Assembly: GCF_013283195.1 (NCBI RefSeq) | Contig: NZ_JABEKT010000005.1 | Location: 236,684 to 300,683, forward strand | Direction of reading: 5' to 3' | Source of the DNA: Ensifer adhaerens | GTDB lineage: Bacteria; Pseudomonadota; Alphaproteobacteria; Rhizobiales; Rhizobiaceae | DNA length: 64,000 nucleotides | Notes under the pieces: model-generated | Seen by the model: only the letters and a program-made list of their open reading frames with translations | Databases searched by the model: none | Told to the model about the DNA's origin: nothing | Translations under genes and position numbers: made by a program | Shown here: positions 22,976 through 31,900 of the stretch, one piece after another | Layout: every line of letters starts with the position of its first letter | Numbering within the stretch: position 1 is the stretch's first letter

Positions 22976-23941
22976 ATGACCACAATCCTCCACTCCACAC
23001 CTGACAATCCGATACCGGACAATCCCGTGGCAGGCTTCTTCGATGGAGCCGGCGGCCGCAAGATCCGTTATGCGATCTTCAAGACCAAAACGCCGATTGC
23101 GCGTGGCACCGTGGTGCTGCTGCAGGGGCGCAACGAATCGATCGAGAAATACTTCGAGACTATCGCCGAGCTCAACGCTGCCGGCCTGTGGGTCGCCACC
23201 TTCGACTGGCGCGGCCAGGCGGGCTCCGAGCGGCTTCTGCCCGAGCCCGGGCGCGGCCACGTCGAACACTTTTCCGATTACGAGCGCGATCTGACCACCT
23301 TCCTCGAGCAGATCGTGCTGCCGGACACCCGACTTCCCTTTTCGATCGTCGCCCATTCCATGGGCGCACTGGTCGCCTTGTCCCTCGCCCCGATGCTTTC
23401 GAGCCGCATCGATCGCCTGGTGGTGCTCGCCCCCTTTGTCGGCCTCGGTGGCCAGGTGATCGGCGAACGCAGCATCGCGAGCATGGCAACGGTAATGCGC
23501 TGGCTCGGCCTCGGACGTCTGCCGCTGCACGCCGACAAGGGCAACCGCCCCTTTGAAAACAATGTACTGACGGCCGATCGCCGCCGCTTTGCGCGCAATC
23601 TTGCTCTGACCGATGCCTATCCGGAATTGCGGCTTGGGCCGCCATCGGCGCGCTGGCTGACCGAAGCCTTTCGCGCGGTGCGGCGTGTCACGCGCCGCGA
23701 ACATCTGACCCGCATTACCCTGCCGACGATTATCCTGGCGCCGACGGCCGATCGGCTGGTGCCGCATATCGCCGTCGAGTGGCTGGCACGCAACTTCCGC
23801 GCCGCCCACATGATCCCGATCGACGGTGCGCGCCACGAACTGCTACACGAAGCGGATCGCTATCGCGCCCAGGCGATGGCGGCCATTCTTGCGTTCATCA
23901 TTCCCGATGAAGACGACGAGGACGAAGGCGAAGCGGCCTGA
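22976..23941 (+). CDS. alpha/beta hydrolase, lysophospholipase (PldB-like) family
   Basis: 321 residues of the serine hydrolase type (Hydrolase_4). Motifs: RGTVVLLQGRNESIEKYFE (oxyanion region), FDWRGQAGSERL, the nucleophile elbow AHSMGAL (Ser at about 125), an acid in LAPTADRLVP and the catalytic His in DGARHELLHEAD. It probably hydrolyses lysophospholipids or other monoacyl esters. The C-terminus is very acidic (DEDDEDEGE). No signal peptide. It converges with hisN. Confidence 0.86.
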   Translation: MTTILHSTPDNPIPDNPVAGFFDGAGGRKIRYAIFKTKTPIARGTVVLLQGRNESIEKYFETIAELNAAGLWVATFDWRGQAGSERLLPEPGRGHVEHFSDYERDLTTFLEQIVLPDTRLPFSIVAHSMGALVALSLAPMLSSRIDRLVVLAPFVGLGGQVIGERSIASMATVMRWLGLGRLPLHADKGNRPFENNVLTADRRRFARNLALTDAYPELRLGPPSARWLTEAFRAVRRVTRREHLTRITLPTIILAPTADRLVPHIAVEWLARNFRAAHMIPIDGARHELLHEADRYRAQAMAAILAFIIPDEDDEDEGEAA

Positions 23942-23968
23942 GAAGGGTCACGCCTACCTGCGCTGATA

Positions 23969-24742
23969 TCAGCCCTTGAGGATTTCCAGTGCCTGCGCAT
24001 GCAGCGCAGCGCTGCCGGCAGCGACGACTTCGCCGCCCATCTCCGCCGGTCCGCCCTGCCAGTTGGTGACGATGCCGCCAGCCTGCTCGATCAGTGGGAT
24101 CAGGCCACCGACGTCATAGGGCTTGAGCCCGCACTCGATCACCAGGTCGACATGGCCGGCCGCCAGCAACGCAAAGGCGTAACAATCACAGCCGTAGCGG
24201 AACAGCCGCACCTTGTCCTGCAGCGCCTCGAAGCGGGTCTTGTTGTCGCCGGTGTAGAGATGCGGCGAGGTCGTGAACAGCACCGCATCGGACAGCGCGT
24301 CGCAGGCGCGGGTCGACAGCACCTTGTCGCCATCGGGGCCGCGATAGAGCGCCTTCGTGCCATCGGCAAAGAAGCGCTCGCCGGTGAACGGCTGGTCCAT
24401 CAGGCCCATCACCGCATCGCCGTTGCGATAAAGTCCGACCAGCGTGCCCCAGACCGGAAGGCCGGAGATGAAAGCGCGCGTACCGTCGATCGGGTCGATC
24501 ACCCAGACATATTCGCGATCAAGGCCGACATTGCCATGCTCCTCGCCGAGAATGCCGTGATCGGGGAAATTCTGCTCGATCAGCGCCCGGATCGCCGCTT
24601 CAGCCGATTGGTCCGCTTCCGTCACCGGATCGAAACCGCCCTCGATCTTGTTGACGACGCTCGTACCGATGCGAAAGCGCGGCAAGGTTTCCGCCTTGGC
24701 GGCATCGGCGAGACGGTCGAAAAAGGAGCGGTCGGGCAGCAT
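23969..24742 (-). CDS. hisN: inositol-monophosphatase-family phosphatase, probable histidinol-phosphatase
   Basis: 257 residues of the Mg2+-dependent IMPase/FIG fold. Metal-binding motifs: GILGEEHGN (Glu ligand), WVIDPIDGTRAFISGLP (the DPIDGT signature) and the C-terminal YDVGGLIPLIEQAGG. In alphaproteobacteria this subgroup is annotated as HisN, which dephosphorylates histidinol phosphate; a general IMPase/SuhB role cannot be excluded. ATG 24742 is chosen over an upstream extension to 24898, because the family starts near PDRSFFDRLADAA and AGAGAG precedes it. An MmgR/suhB-type sRNA is divergently encoded upstream, the setting from which the Rfam suhB RNA got its name. Its 3' end overlaps a possible decayed MITE end. 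Confidence 0.85.
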   Translation of the reverse strand: MLPDRSFFDRLADAAKAETLPRFRIGTSVVNKIEGGFDPVTEADQSAEAAIRALIEQNFPDHGILGEEHGNVGLDREYVWVIDPIDGTRAFISGLPVWGTLVGLYRNGDAVMGLMDQPFTGERFFADGTKALYRGPDGDKVLSTRACDALSDAVLFTTSPHLYTGDNKTRFEALQDKVRLFRYGCDCYAFALLAAGHVDLVIECGLKPYDVGGLIPLIEQAGGIVTNWQGGPAEMGGEVVAAGSAALHAQALEILKG

Positions 24743-24922
24743 GGCACTCTCTTTTGGGGAAGGAAGCAGGAAGGTCCGATCTGCATAGCCGAAATTTGCA
24801 GAAAGGCAAAGGCAGGCAGCCCGCTGCTGGTGATCGATGACGGTGTGCCGCGCCAGCGGCTTCAGTGCATTCGAAGCGGTGAAATTCCTTTGATGCACTG
24901 CAAAAGTTTTCAGTCGCTCAAC

Positions 24923-24951
24923 TTGACAATTGTGCAGTGCAATATTAGGGT
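24923..24951 (+). promoter_or_regulatory. promoter of the MmgR-type sRNA
   Basis: TTGACA at 24923-24928 is a consensus -35 box; the -10 is less clear (TATTAG at 24943 or TAGGGT at 24946). Its spacing places the start near 24955-24958. Confidence 0.55.
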
Positions 24952-24956
24952 TTTCA

Positions 24957-25036
24957 TGCAGTCACTCGTGACTGTAAATACCCTCCTTGGGTGTTTCCTC
25001 CCTAGACTTAACCGCGCCATTGGCGCGGTTCTTTTT
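24957..25036 (+). ncRNA. mmgR: MmgR / suhB-type (alpha-r8) small RNA
   Basis: A trans-acting small RNA of about 77-80 nt. It starts near 24957, has a 5' hairpin CAGTCA-CTCG-TGACTG, an unpaired CU-rich region (CCTCCTTGGGTGTTTCCTCC) able to pair with ribosome-binding sites, and ends in a strong terminator (AACCGCGCC / GGCGCGGTT followed by CTTTTT). A TTGACA box lies upstream at 24923. The location between an IMPase-family gene and an N-formylglutamate amidohydrolase gene is, as I recall, that of MmgR in S. meliloti, where it limits polyhydroxybutyrate accumulation. The sequence match is from memory. Confidence 0.78.
25010..25036 (+). terminator. terminator of the MmgR-type sRNA
   Basis: Stem AACCGCGCC / GGCGCGGTT with a 3-base ATT loop and a CTTTTT tail. 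It points away from hisN and into the 3' side of the next minus-strand gene, so it ends the sRNA only. Confidence 0.88.
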
Positions 25037-25059
25037 GAGGTCTGGCAGGAAACCGGCGA

Positions 25060-25941
25060 TTACTCCGCTGCAAGCGGCAGATAGGCGCCATAGTCCTCGA
25101 CATGGCGCGCGAGCGAGGCGATGAAGCTGGTGAGGTCGTCGACCAGCGCCCCGAAACCAGGCTTCCTGACCAGCGTCGTCTCATCGACATAGAGCCCGCG
25201 ATTGATCTCGATCTGCAGCGCATGCAGGCCCCGGCTCGGCCGGCCGTAGTGTTCGGTGATGAAGCCGCCGGCATAGGGCTTGTTGCGTGCAACGGTATAG
25301 CCGAACTCCTGCAAGAGATCGACGGCTATCCGCGACAGCTCCGCGGCCGCACTGGTGCCGTAGCGGTCACCGATGATGAAATCCGGCCGCTGGGCGCTGC
25401 CGGGCAGATGCACGTTGCCCGGCATCGAATGGCAATCGATCAGAACCGACATTCCGAATTGCACGTGCGTGCGCGCAATCAGCTTGCGCAAGGTGGCATG
25501 GTACGGTTTGTAGATCGTCTCGATCCGCGTCAGCGCCTCTTCGACGGGAAAACGGCCGCGGTAGATTTCCATGTTCTCGGCTACCAGCCGCGGCACGGTT
25601 CCAAGGCCGCCCGCCACCCGCATCGAGCTGATATTGGCGTGCGGCGGCACCGGGCCGTCGAACATGCGCGGGTCGAGTTCGTAAGGCTCGCGATTGACGT
25701 CGAGGAAGGCGCGCGGGAAATGCGCCAAGAGCATCGGCGCGCCGAGGAACGTCGCATTCTGGAACAGCTCGTCGACGTAGTGATCTTCGGACCTACGGAT
25801 TGCCAGCGCATCGAGGCGCGACTGATCGAGAAAGGCCTGTGGATAAGATCGACCGCTGTGCGGCGAGTTGAATACGAAGGGAATCCGCTGGCTTGCAGGT
25901 TCCAGAACCTCAAACAGCTCCCTCTCCGTCATCTCCCCCAT
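25060..25941 (-). CDS. N-formylglutamate amidohydrolase family protein
   Basis: 293 residues of the FGase family (zinc peptidase-like fold), which releases formate from N-formyl-L-glutamate in histidine degradation, or acts on related N-formyl amino acids. Motifs: FVFNSPHSGRSYP, REPYELDPRMFD, the SVLIDCHSMPG segment with zinc-binding His, and GGFITEHYGRPSRGLHALQIE. ATG 25941 has AAGGG just upstream; GTG/ATG alternatives exist at 25959 and 25932. No hut genes adjoin it, so its physiological substrate is open; conserved placement beside the sRNA and cpdR is positional only. Confidence 0.85.
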   Translation of the reverse strand: MGEMTERELFEVLEPASQRIPFVFNSPHSGRSYPQAFLDQSRLDALAIRRSEDHYVDELFQNATFLGAPMLLAHFPRAFLDVNREPYELDPRMFDGPVPPHANISSMRVAGGLGTVPRLVAENMEIYRGRFPVEEALTRIETIYKPYHATLRKLIARTHVQFGMSVLIDCHSMPGNVHLPGSAQRPDFIIGDRYGTSAAAELSRIAVDLLQEFGYTVARNKPYAGGFITEHYGRPSRGLHALQIEINRGLYVDETTLVRKPGFGALVDDLTSFIASLARHVEDYGAYLPLAAE

Positions 25942-26136
25942 CGGAACCCTTTTTACCATGTGCGGTTCTTGCTGTTGTCATCATGTTGCCAGTTGGCCGG
26001 CTCTGTGTCCATAGTGCGCCCACTCCGGTTTCTCGGGAGTTGACGCGCCGCGTTCACGAGATATTTACCCCGTTGCGGCTTGGATAGAACGCTGCAATCC
26101 ATCCGCAATGAATAAACAGAAGCAACGGCCGAGTTC

Positions 26137-26499
26137 ATGACTGTGAAAATCCTTCTTGCCGAAGACGACAACGATATGCGCCGCTTCCTTGTGAAGGCGC
26201 TCGAAAAGGCTGGCTACAAGGTCATGTCCTATGACAACGGCGCCAGCGCCTACGATCGCCTTCGCGAAGAGCCCTTCTCGCTTCTCCTGACCGACATCGT
26301 CATGCCGGAGATGGACGGCATCGAGCTTGCCCGCCGGGCGACCGAGCTCGATCCGGATCTCAAGGTGATGTTCATCACCGGCTTTGCCGCCGTCGCGCTC
26401 AATCCGGATTCGAAGGCTCCGAAGGACGCCAAGGTCCTGTCGAAGCCGTTCCACCTCCGCGACCTCGTCGACGAGGTCAACAAGATGCTGGCCGCCTGA
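26137..26499 (+). CDS. cpdR: single-domain response regulator CpdR
   Basis: 120 residues, receiver domain only, phosphorylated at Asp53 (LLLTDIVMPEMDG) with the acidic pocket AEDDND and Lys103 in LSKPFH. Unphosphorylated CpdR in alphaproteobacteria targets ClpXP to the cell pole and promotes CtrA degradation in the cell cycle; in S. meliloti it is needed for normal bacteroids. The family assignment is based on the characteristic N-terminus MTVKILLAEDDNDMRRFLVKAL. It is followed by its own terminator and a tRNA gene. Confidence 0.93.
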   Translation: MTVKILLAEDDNDMRRFLVKALEKAGYKVMSYDNGASAYDRLREEPFSLLLTDIVMPEMDGIELARRATELDPDLKVMFITGFAAVALNPDSKAPKDAKVLSKPFHLRDLVDEVNKMLAA

Positions 26500-26571
26500 G
26501 GCCAGACATTTTTCCACAGCCGCCGCCTCCGTCCGCACCAGTTCAAGACGGTTCAGCGCGGATTTCAGATT

Positions 26572-26608
26572 GACCGCCGCGATCCACAGGGATCTTCGGC
26601 GGTCTTTT
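26572..26608 (+). terminator. terminator of cpdR
   Basis: Stem GACCGCCG / CGGCGGTC followed by TTTTC. Confidence 0.75.
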
Positions 26609-26729
26609 CATTTCAGTGACTTACGCGCAAAGCCCGGAAATCCGGGGCTTCCTGCCGGCGGCCAAAGGCTGCGGATAGCGGCGAAAAACGCCCTGCAAAA
26701 TTTCTGTCAAAAAACCTGCAAAAACCCTA

Positions 26730-26758
26730 TTGACGCGACAGCGGGTTCTATGGTCTAT
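26730..26758 (+). promoter_or_regulatory. sigma-70 promoter of tRNA-Val
   Basis: TTGACG at 26730-26735 and GTCTAT at 26753-26758 with 17-base spacing, ending 14 bases before the mature tRNA. Close to the rhizobial consensus TTGAC-N17-CTATAT. Confidence 0.7.
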
Positions 26759-26772
26759 GCGCCTCATCGGAT

Positions 26773-26847
<75 letters not shown>

Positions 26848-27253
26848 TCCTTTACTCAGGCGAACATCCCCATCACCTGGCCCTTCTCAGAGACAGAAAA
26901 CCAGATGCAGGCTCGGCAAACGGCTGCGCCGCGCATATTGGCTTTATGTCAGTCCATCCCCCAACACGGAACTACTCCCGGTAGACGCCGCAATCCGCAC
27001 ATATGCGCGCCACAGCAAGGCTGCCTGCCGTGATCGCATCTTCGCGCAAAGGCGCCACGCGACGTTAATGCCGCCATCGACCTCACCGCGACCAGCATGG
27101 CGAATCGTCGGCGTGCGCATGGACCGACCAACCGCGCCGCCCTACCTTGCTCTTTCGGCCTGAACGCAGCCGCCAGACATCGGCCATGCGTCATCTCGAC
27201 GGCAAAGGAGCCAGGATTAGAGAGCCTCCCCACGGGAAAGAAGGGAACGGACA
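26848..27253. other. 406-bp region downstream of tRNA-Val without a recognisable gene
   Basis: No credible ORF, no integrase remnant and no direct repeat of the tRNA 3' end were seen by eye. AGGA at about 27219 and AAAGAAGGGA before 27254 belong to the next gene's leader. Confidence 0.4.
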
Positions 27254-27946
27254 ATGCCAGCCATCAAGAACATCGTGCTCGTCCATGGCGCCTGGGGTGA
27301 CGCCTCGCATTGGCGCCACGTGATACCGCCGCTGCATGCCAAGGGCTACAAGATCGCCGCGGTCCAGAACCCGCTGACGTCGCTTGCCGACGATGTCGAC
27401 CGGACATCAAGGCTGGTGGCAGCGCAAGACGGGCCGACATTGCTGGTTGGCCATTCCTACGGGGGTGCGGTGATCACCGGCGCCGGCCACGCGCCGAATG
27501 TCGCCGGCCTTGTCTATATTGCCGCCTTCGCGCCCGATGAAGGCGACAGTCTTGGCAGCATCTTCGCCCGCCGCGATCCCCCTTCCGGCGCCGGCAGCAT
27601 CCGGCCGGACAAGGATGGTTTGCTCTGGCTCGACCAGGCGACGTTCCGCCAGAGTTTTGGTCAGGATCTCGGCGAGACCGAAGCGTTGGTCATGGCCGTG
27701 GCGCAGAAGCCGATTGCCGGGCGCTGTTTCGAAGACAAGTCCGGCCCGCCGGCCTGGAAGGTGAAGCCCAGCTGGTACCAGGTCTCGAGCCGAGACAACA
27801 TGATACCGCCGGAAACGGAAGCGTGGATGGCCGAGCGCATCAAGGCAAAAAAGACGATCACGCTCGACGCAAGCCACGCATCGCTGGCCTCGCACGCCCC
27901 GGAGATCGTCGCACTAATCGAGGAGGCGGTTGCCTCCCTCGCCTGA
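27254..27946 (+). CDS. alpha/beta hydrolase (small esterase type)
   Basis: 230 residues with the Abhydrolase_6 pattern: IVLVHGAWGDASHW (oxyanion hole), nucleophile elbow VGHSYGGAV (Ser about 73) and a C-terminal His in LDASHASLASHAPE. Cytoplasmic, no signal peptide. Related proteins are often annotated as salicylate-esterase-like or EstC-like hydrolases; the substrate is unknown. AAGAAGGGA precedes the ATG. It is the first gene of the block between tRNA-Val and ilvD and ends in a terminator, so is single. Confidence 0.82.
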   Translation: MPAIKNIVLVHGAWGDASHWRHVIPPLHAKGYKIAAVQNPLTSLADDVDRTSRLVAAQDGPTLLVGHSYGGAVITGAGHAPNVAGLVYIAAFAPDEGDSLGSIFARRDPPSGAGSIRPDKDGLLWLDQATFRQSFGQDLGETEALVMAVAQKPIAGRCFEDKSGPPAWKVKPSWYQVSSRDNMIPPETEAWMAERIKAKKTITLDASHASLASHAPEIVALIEEAVASLA

Positions 27947-27967
27947 CGTCAGTCCTGACACAACGAC

Positions 27968-28007
27968 GGCCCCGGAAGACATTCCTCCTCCGGGGCCAGA
28001 TTGTTTT
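27968..28007 (+). terminator. terminator of the alpha/beta hydrolase gene
   Basis: Stem GGCCCCGGA / TCCGGGGCC with a 12-base loop, then AGATTGTTTT. It lies 22 bases after the stop. Confidence 0.75.
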
Positions 28008-28043
28008 AAATGGATGAACGGCCGAGGCGCAAATCGGCCGTCG

Positions 28044-28721
28044 TCAATGGGCGACGTTGGAGGCGGCCGACATCAGCTCCTCGCGGCGCGGCATGCCGAA
28101 CATGTTGCGCCCGTCGTTCGTCGCCTCGGTAAAGCTCCAGCGCACGATGCCATCCCGGTCGAGCAGGAACTCGCCGACGAGCTGACCCTCGCCGGCGGCG
28201 ATCATACGCTCGTCGTCCTGCATGATTTGATAGCCGTCCGCCTTGTCGAGATAGGACGAGGCTGCCCAGGGATCCATCGCGGTCGGCAACTCGCCGGGCA
28301 TATCGATCAGCATCGCCATGGCGGTTTTCTTGGCGAGCTTGTGGGGCCATTCGTCCTCATCCTCGGTGAACTGAAGATTGGGCAAGCCGAACGCGCGATG
28401 CGAAACCCGCTCCGGATCGGAAGCCGCCAGCAGATTCGGCAAGGGATGGTAGCGGAAATAGAGCCGTGCCCGGTCGATCGGCGTGTTGACGACTGTCAGG
28501 CTCTCGATGCCTTTTTCGCGCAACGCCCCGTCGAGCTGCGCCATCGCAGCGATCTGCCGCCGGCAGAAGGGGCAATGCAGACCACGGAACAGGCCGACCA
28601 GGACAGGCTTGCGTCCGCGAAAATCGTCGATGGAAATCTGGCCATCCTGGGTGATGGCGTCAAGGACCACGTTCGGCGCCCGATCGCCCGGCTGTAGCGG
28701 TCCGTTGTGGTGTTCAATCAT
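28044..28721 (-). CDS. peroxiredoxin-like (AhpC/TSA, redoxin) protein
   Basis: 225 residues with a thioredoxin-like fold. The redox site is GLHCPFCRRQ (CxxC), which resembles both thioredoxins and the peroxiredoxin-like group annotated AhpC/TSA family. Expected cytoplasmic thiol oxidoreductase or peroxidase activity; the long C-terminal region (about 110-225) is less conserved. The start MIEHHNGPLQPGDRAPNVVL at 28721 is supported by GAGGAGA directly upstream, although the frame is open to 28838. It is single, and reads away from the cyclase gene's end. Confidence 0.8.
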   Translation of the reverse strand: MIEHHNGPLQPGDRAPNVVLDAITQDGQISIDDFRGRKPVLVGLFRGLHCPFCRRQIAAMAQLDGALREKGIESLTVVNTPIDRARLYFRYHPLPNLLAASDPERVSHRAFGLPNLQFTEDEDEWPHKLAKKTAMAMLIDMPGELPTAMDPWAASSYLDKADGYQIMQDDERMIAAGEGQLVGEFLLDRDGIVRWSFTEATNDGRNMFGMPRREELMSAASNVAH

Positions 28722-28914
28722 GATCTCTTCTCCTCGTACCGATCGTGGGTTGCGGAGACGCGGGCGGACGTGTCGAACGCTGGGACGAACGCGCCGTCGC
28801 GTCTGACGCAGAACCGATTTGGCGACACAAATCTGCATTTCGGACAGCCATTGGCGCCCGATCCTGCAATCCGGATCGTCTTACTTGCCTTCGATGGACC
28901 TGCCCTGCAGCGCC

Positions 28915-31900
28915 CTAGTCGAGAAACGGCAGTATCGTCAGCGCTTCGGGATCGAGACCGTGCCGTGTGCATATGTCGCGAGCCGAAGCAAAGTGCCTTT
29001 CCGCACCCTCGAGGTCACCCGCATCAAGGCAGAGTGTCGCCAAGCCATCATAGCACGGAAACAACAGCTGCGCCTCTCGCGTTTCGAACGCGAGCTCAAG
29101 AGCCTCCTCGTAGAGACGCCGCGCGACATCAGGGCGCCCATGGCACTGGTCGATCTGTCCCAGCACCAGCAACGACACCGGCAGATGATCGCGCTGATCG
29201 AGTTCGCGGTCGATCGCGATCGCCCGTTCGGCAGCCGGAATGCCGTCGGCCGCACAGCGATCAGTGAAGGTGCAATAGGCCACGGCCAAATTGGAAAGCA
29301 GCCGCGCCTGGAAGCCAAGGTCGCCGATACGATGCGCCATGTCGAAGCCGAACTTGCAGACCTCGATGGCCCTGCGCGGCTCGATGATCGTGTAGAGAAC
29401 GGCGAGATTGGTATAGCCCCGGCAGGCTGCATTGAGCAGATCGGCAGCCTCCGCGACGGCGACGCTGCGTTCGATCGTTGCGATCGCCTCGGAGCCGCGG
29501 TTAAGGCGCGCCAGCGCCACGCCCTTGGTATTGAGGGCTTCTGCGGTCACCCGGTCCACTTCGCGCCGCGCCTGCAGAGCTTGCGGCATCAGCCCGCCGA
29601 CGCGCTTCAAGGCGTCGTCGGCCCAGACGATCGCGTCGGCATAGCTGCCCATGCGAAAGGCAAGGTGGCCCCGCTCCTGGGAGAGATGGGCGCTTTCGAT
29701 CGGCGCATCCGCGTCTTGCAGAAGTTGGGCCGCGTTGGCGAATGCCGCGAGCGCCTCGTCGCGTCGGGCTGCCTCCCACAACAGATGTCCGAACTTGCGC
29801 TGGATGCGGGCCGCGGAGATCCGATCGTCGGTGGCACGATAGACGTCGAGGAGGGACGCGTAGTGCCCCGCAGCCGTATCGCGCTGCCCCGAAGGCCCGA
29901 GCAGGTCGGCAACCCGCTCGCGGGCGGCAAGCCATTCGCCCCCCTCCTCGCCAGCCTCCGCCCAGGCGGCCATCGCCTGCTTGTAGAACCGTATGGCATC
30001 GTCGTTCGCATAGATCGCCTGCGCACGTTCTCCCGCCGACATGAGATAGCGTGCGCCTTTCGATTTATCCTCCGACTGGCTGAAGTGGTGGCCAAGCAGC
30101 GCCATTTCCTCCAGTCTCGTGGTCTGCGCTCCATAGCGGCGCTCGAGCCGGTCGGCGACGACGGCGTGTATCTCCGCACGCCGTCGTAGAAGCAGATTGT
30201 TGTAGACCACCTCCTGCAACAGCGTCTGGGTGAAGCGATAGGTCTGCGCGCCCTGCAGGCGGCCCTCTCGCGTCTCCTCGATAATCTCGGCATCGCACAG
30301 GATATCCAGCGCGGCATCAATCGTGGGTTCGTCGCCGGCGACGACCCGCAGCAATTCGACATCGAACCGTGGGCCGATGACCGCCGCATGATGAAGCAGC
30401 CTGCGCGACTGCGGCTGCAGCCGGTCGACCCTGCCGAGCAACATGGCTTCGATGGTGACAGGAATGTCGACGGTCGCCTCGCGCTCCACCACGCGCCAGG
30501 CGGCGCCGAAATGCTTGAGAGCATCGACTTCGATCAGGCCCCGCACGATTTCTTCGATGAACAGCGGGTTCCCGCCGGCGCGCGCCAGAATGCGGCCTGC
30601 CAACCCCCGGTGCAGGCCATCGGCACCGAAAAAGGCGGACAGCAGCCTGTGCCCTTCGGCATCGGTGAGCGGCGCGAGCCGCAACGCCGTCAGGCTCGTT
30701 CGGCCAGGTCTCAGCCGGTCGACCGCCGTTTCGGGACGCTCCGTCGTCAGCATCATCAATGGACCGCCCTCCATCCGATCGAGGATAAAGGCGATGGCAT
30801 CGAGGGACGCCGCATCGGCCCAATGCAGATCCTCGATCACCAGCAGCAGCGGCGTTCGCGACAGGCGTCGCTCGAAGATGGCGCGCACCGCTGCAAAGAG
30901 CTGGCGACGCATCTGTTCCGGCTCGACATGGCGCAAGCTTTCGTCCTGCGTCCCCATTCCCAGGATGCGCAGGAAGAGCGGCAGAAGCTGTTCCAGTTTT
31001 TCGGGCGCAAAGCCGATCTCGGCCAGCCCCGCTGTCAGCAACTCGGTGGTGCGTTCCAGGGTATCAAGGGGCGAGATGCCATAGGCGCCGCGCAACACAG
31101 ATGCCAGGACGCCGTAGGAAGGCTCTCCAAGCGGAGATGAGCTTGCCCTGCGAACGACGACATGCCCGAAGCGCGGGTCGACGGCGACCAGCCCAAGAAA
31201 TGTATGGACGAGCCGCGATTTTCCCATCCCTGCCTCGCCGGACAGCCGCACCAGTTGCGCCGCCCCGTCACAGGCAAGCTCCAGGCAATCGAGCAGCCGC
31301 TTCATTTCCGCGTCGCGCCCGACTAGCGGTGCAGTCAGGCCCAACGCCTCCAGGCCGCGGGCGGCACCAGGGGCGTCAAGTACCTTTATCAGCCGGTAGA
31401 CCTCGACAATGCCGGCCTTGCCGCGCAGCGCGGTTGCCCCCAGCGCCTCATAGGCGAAGGCATGCCGGGTCACGCGATAGGTGACGGGGCCGACGAGAAC
31501 CTCGCCGGGTCCCGCCATGGACTGCAGGCGCTGGGCGGTGTTCACGGCATCCCCCGTGACCGAATAGGATTTGCTGTCTCCCGCTCCCAGGGCACCGGCG
31601 ACAACGGTGCCGGTATTCAATCCGATGTGCAGGTTCACCGGCGCGCCGATACGATCCTCCCAGCGTTCACCGATCAGGTTTGCTCGCGCAATCATGTCGA
31701 TCGCAGCGCGAAGGGCGCGCTCGGCATCGTCCTCATGCGCCACCGGAGCGCCAAAAAGCGCCAGCAAGGCATCGCCGATGAATTTGTCGACGAAGCCGCC
31801 ATAGGTTTCGACCGCTTCGGTCAACTCCACAAAAAGTTCATTTTGAAAGGTTTGCAGGATCTCCGGATCCATATGCTCGCCGAGGCCGGTGAAACCGCAC

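Noticed and set aside
26848..27253. Attachment site or integrase remnant behind tRNA-Val
   Set aside because: No repeat of the tRNA 3' end and no integrase fragment could be seen by eye up to ilvD.
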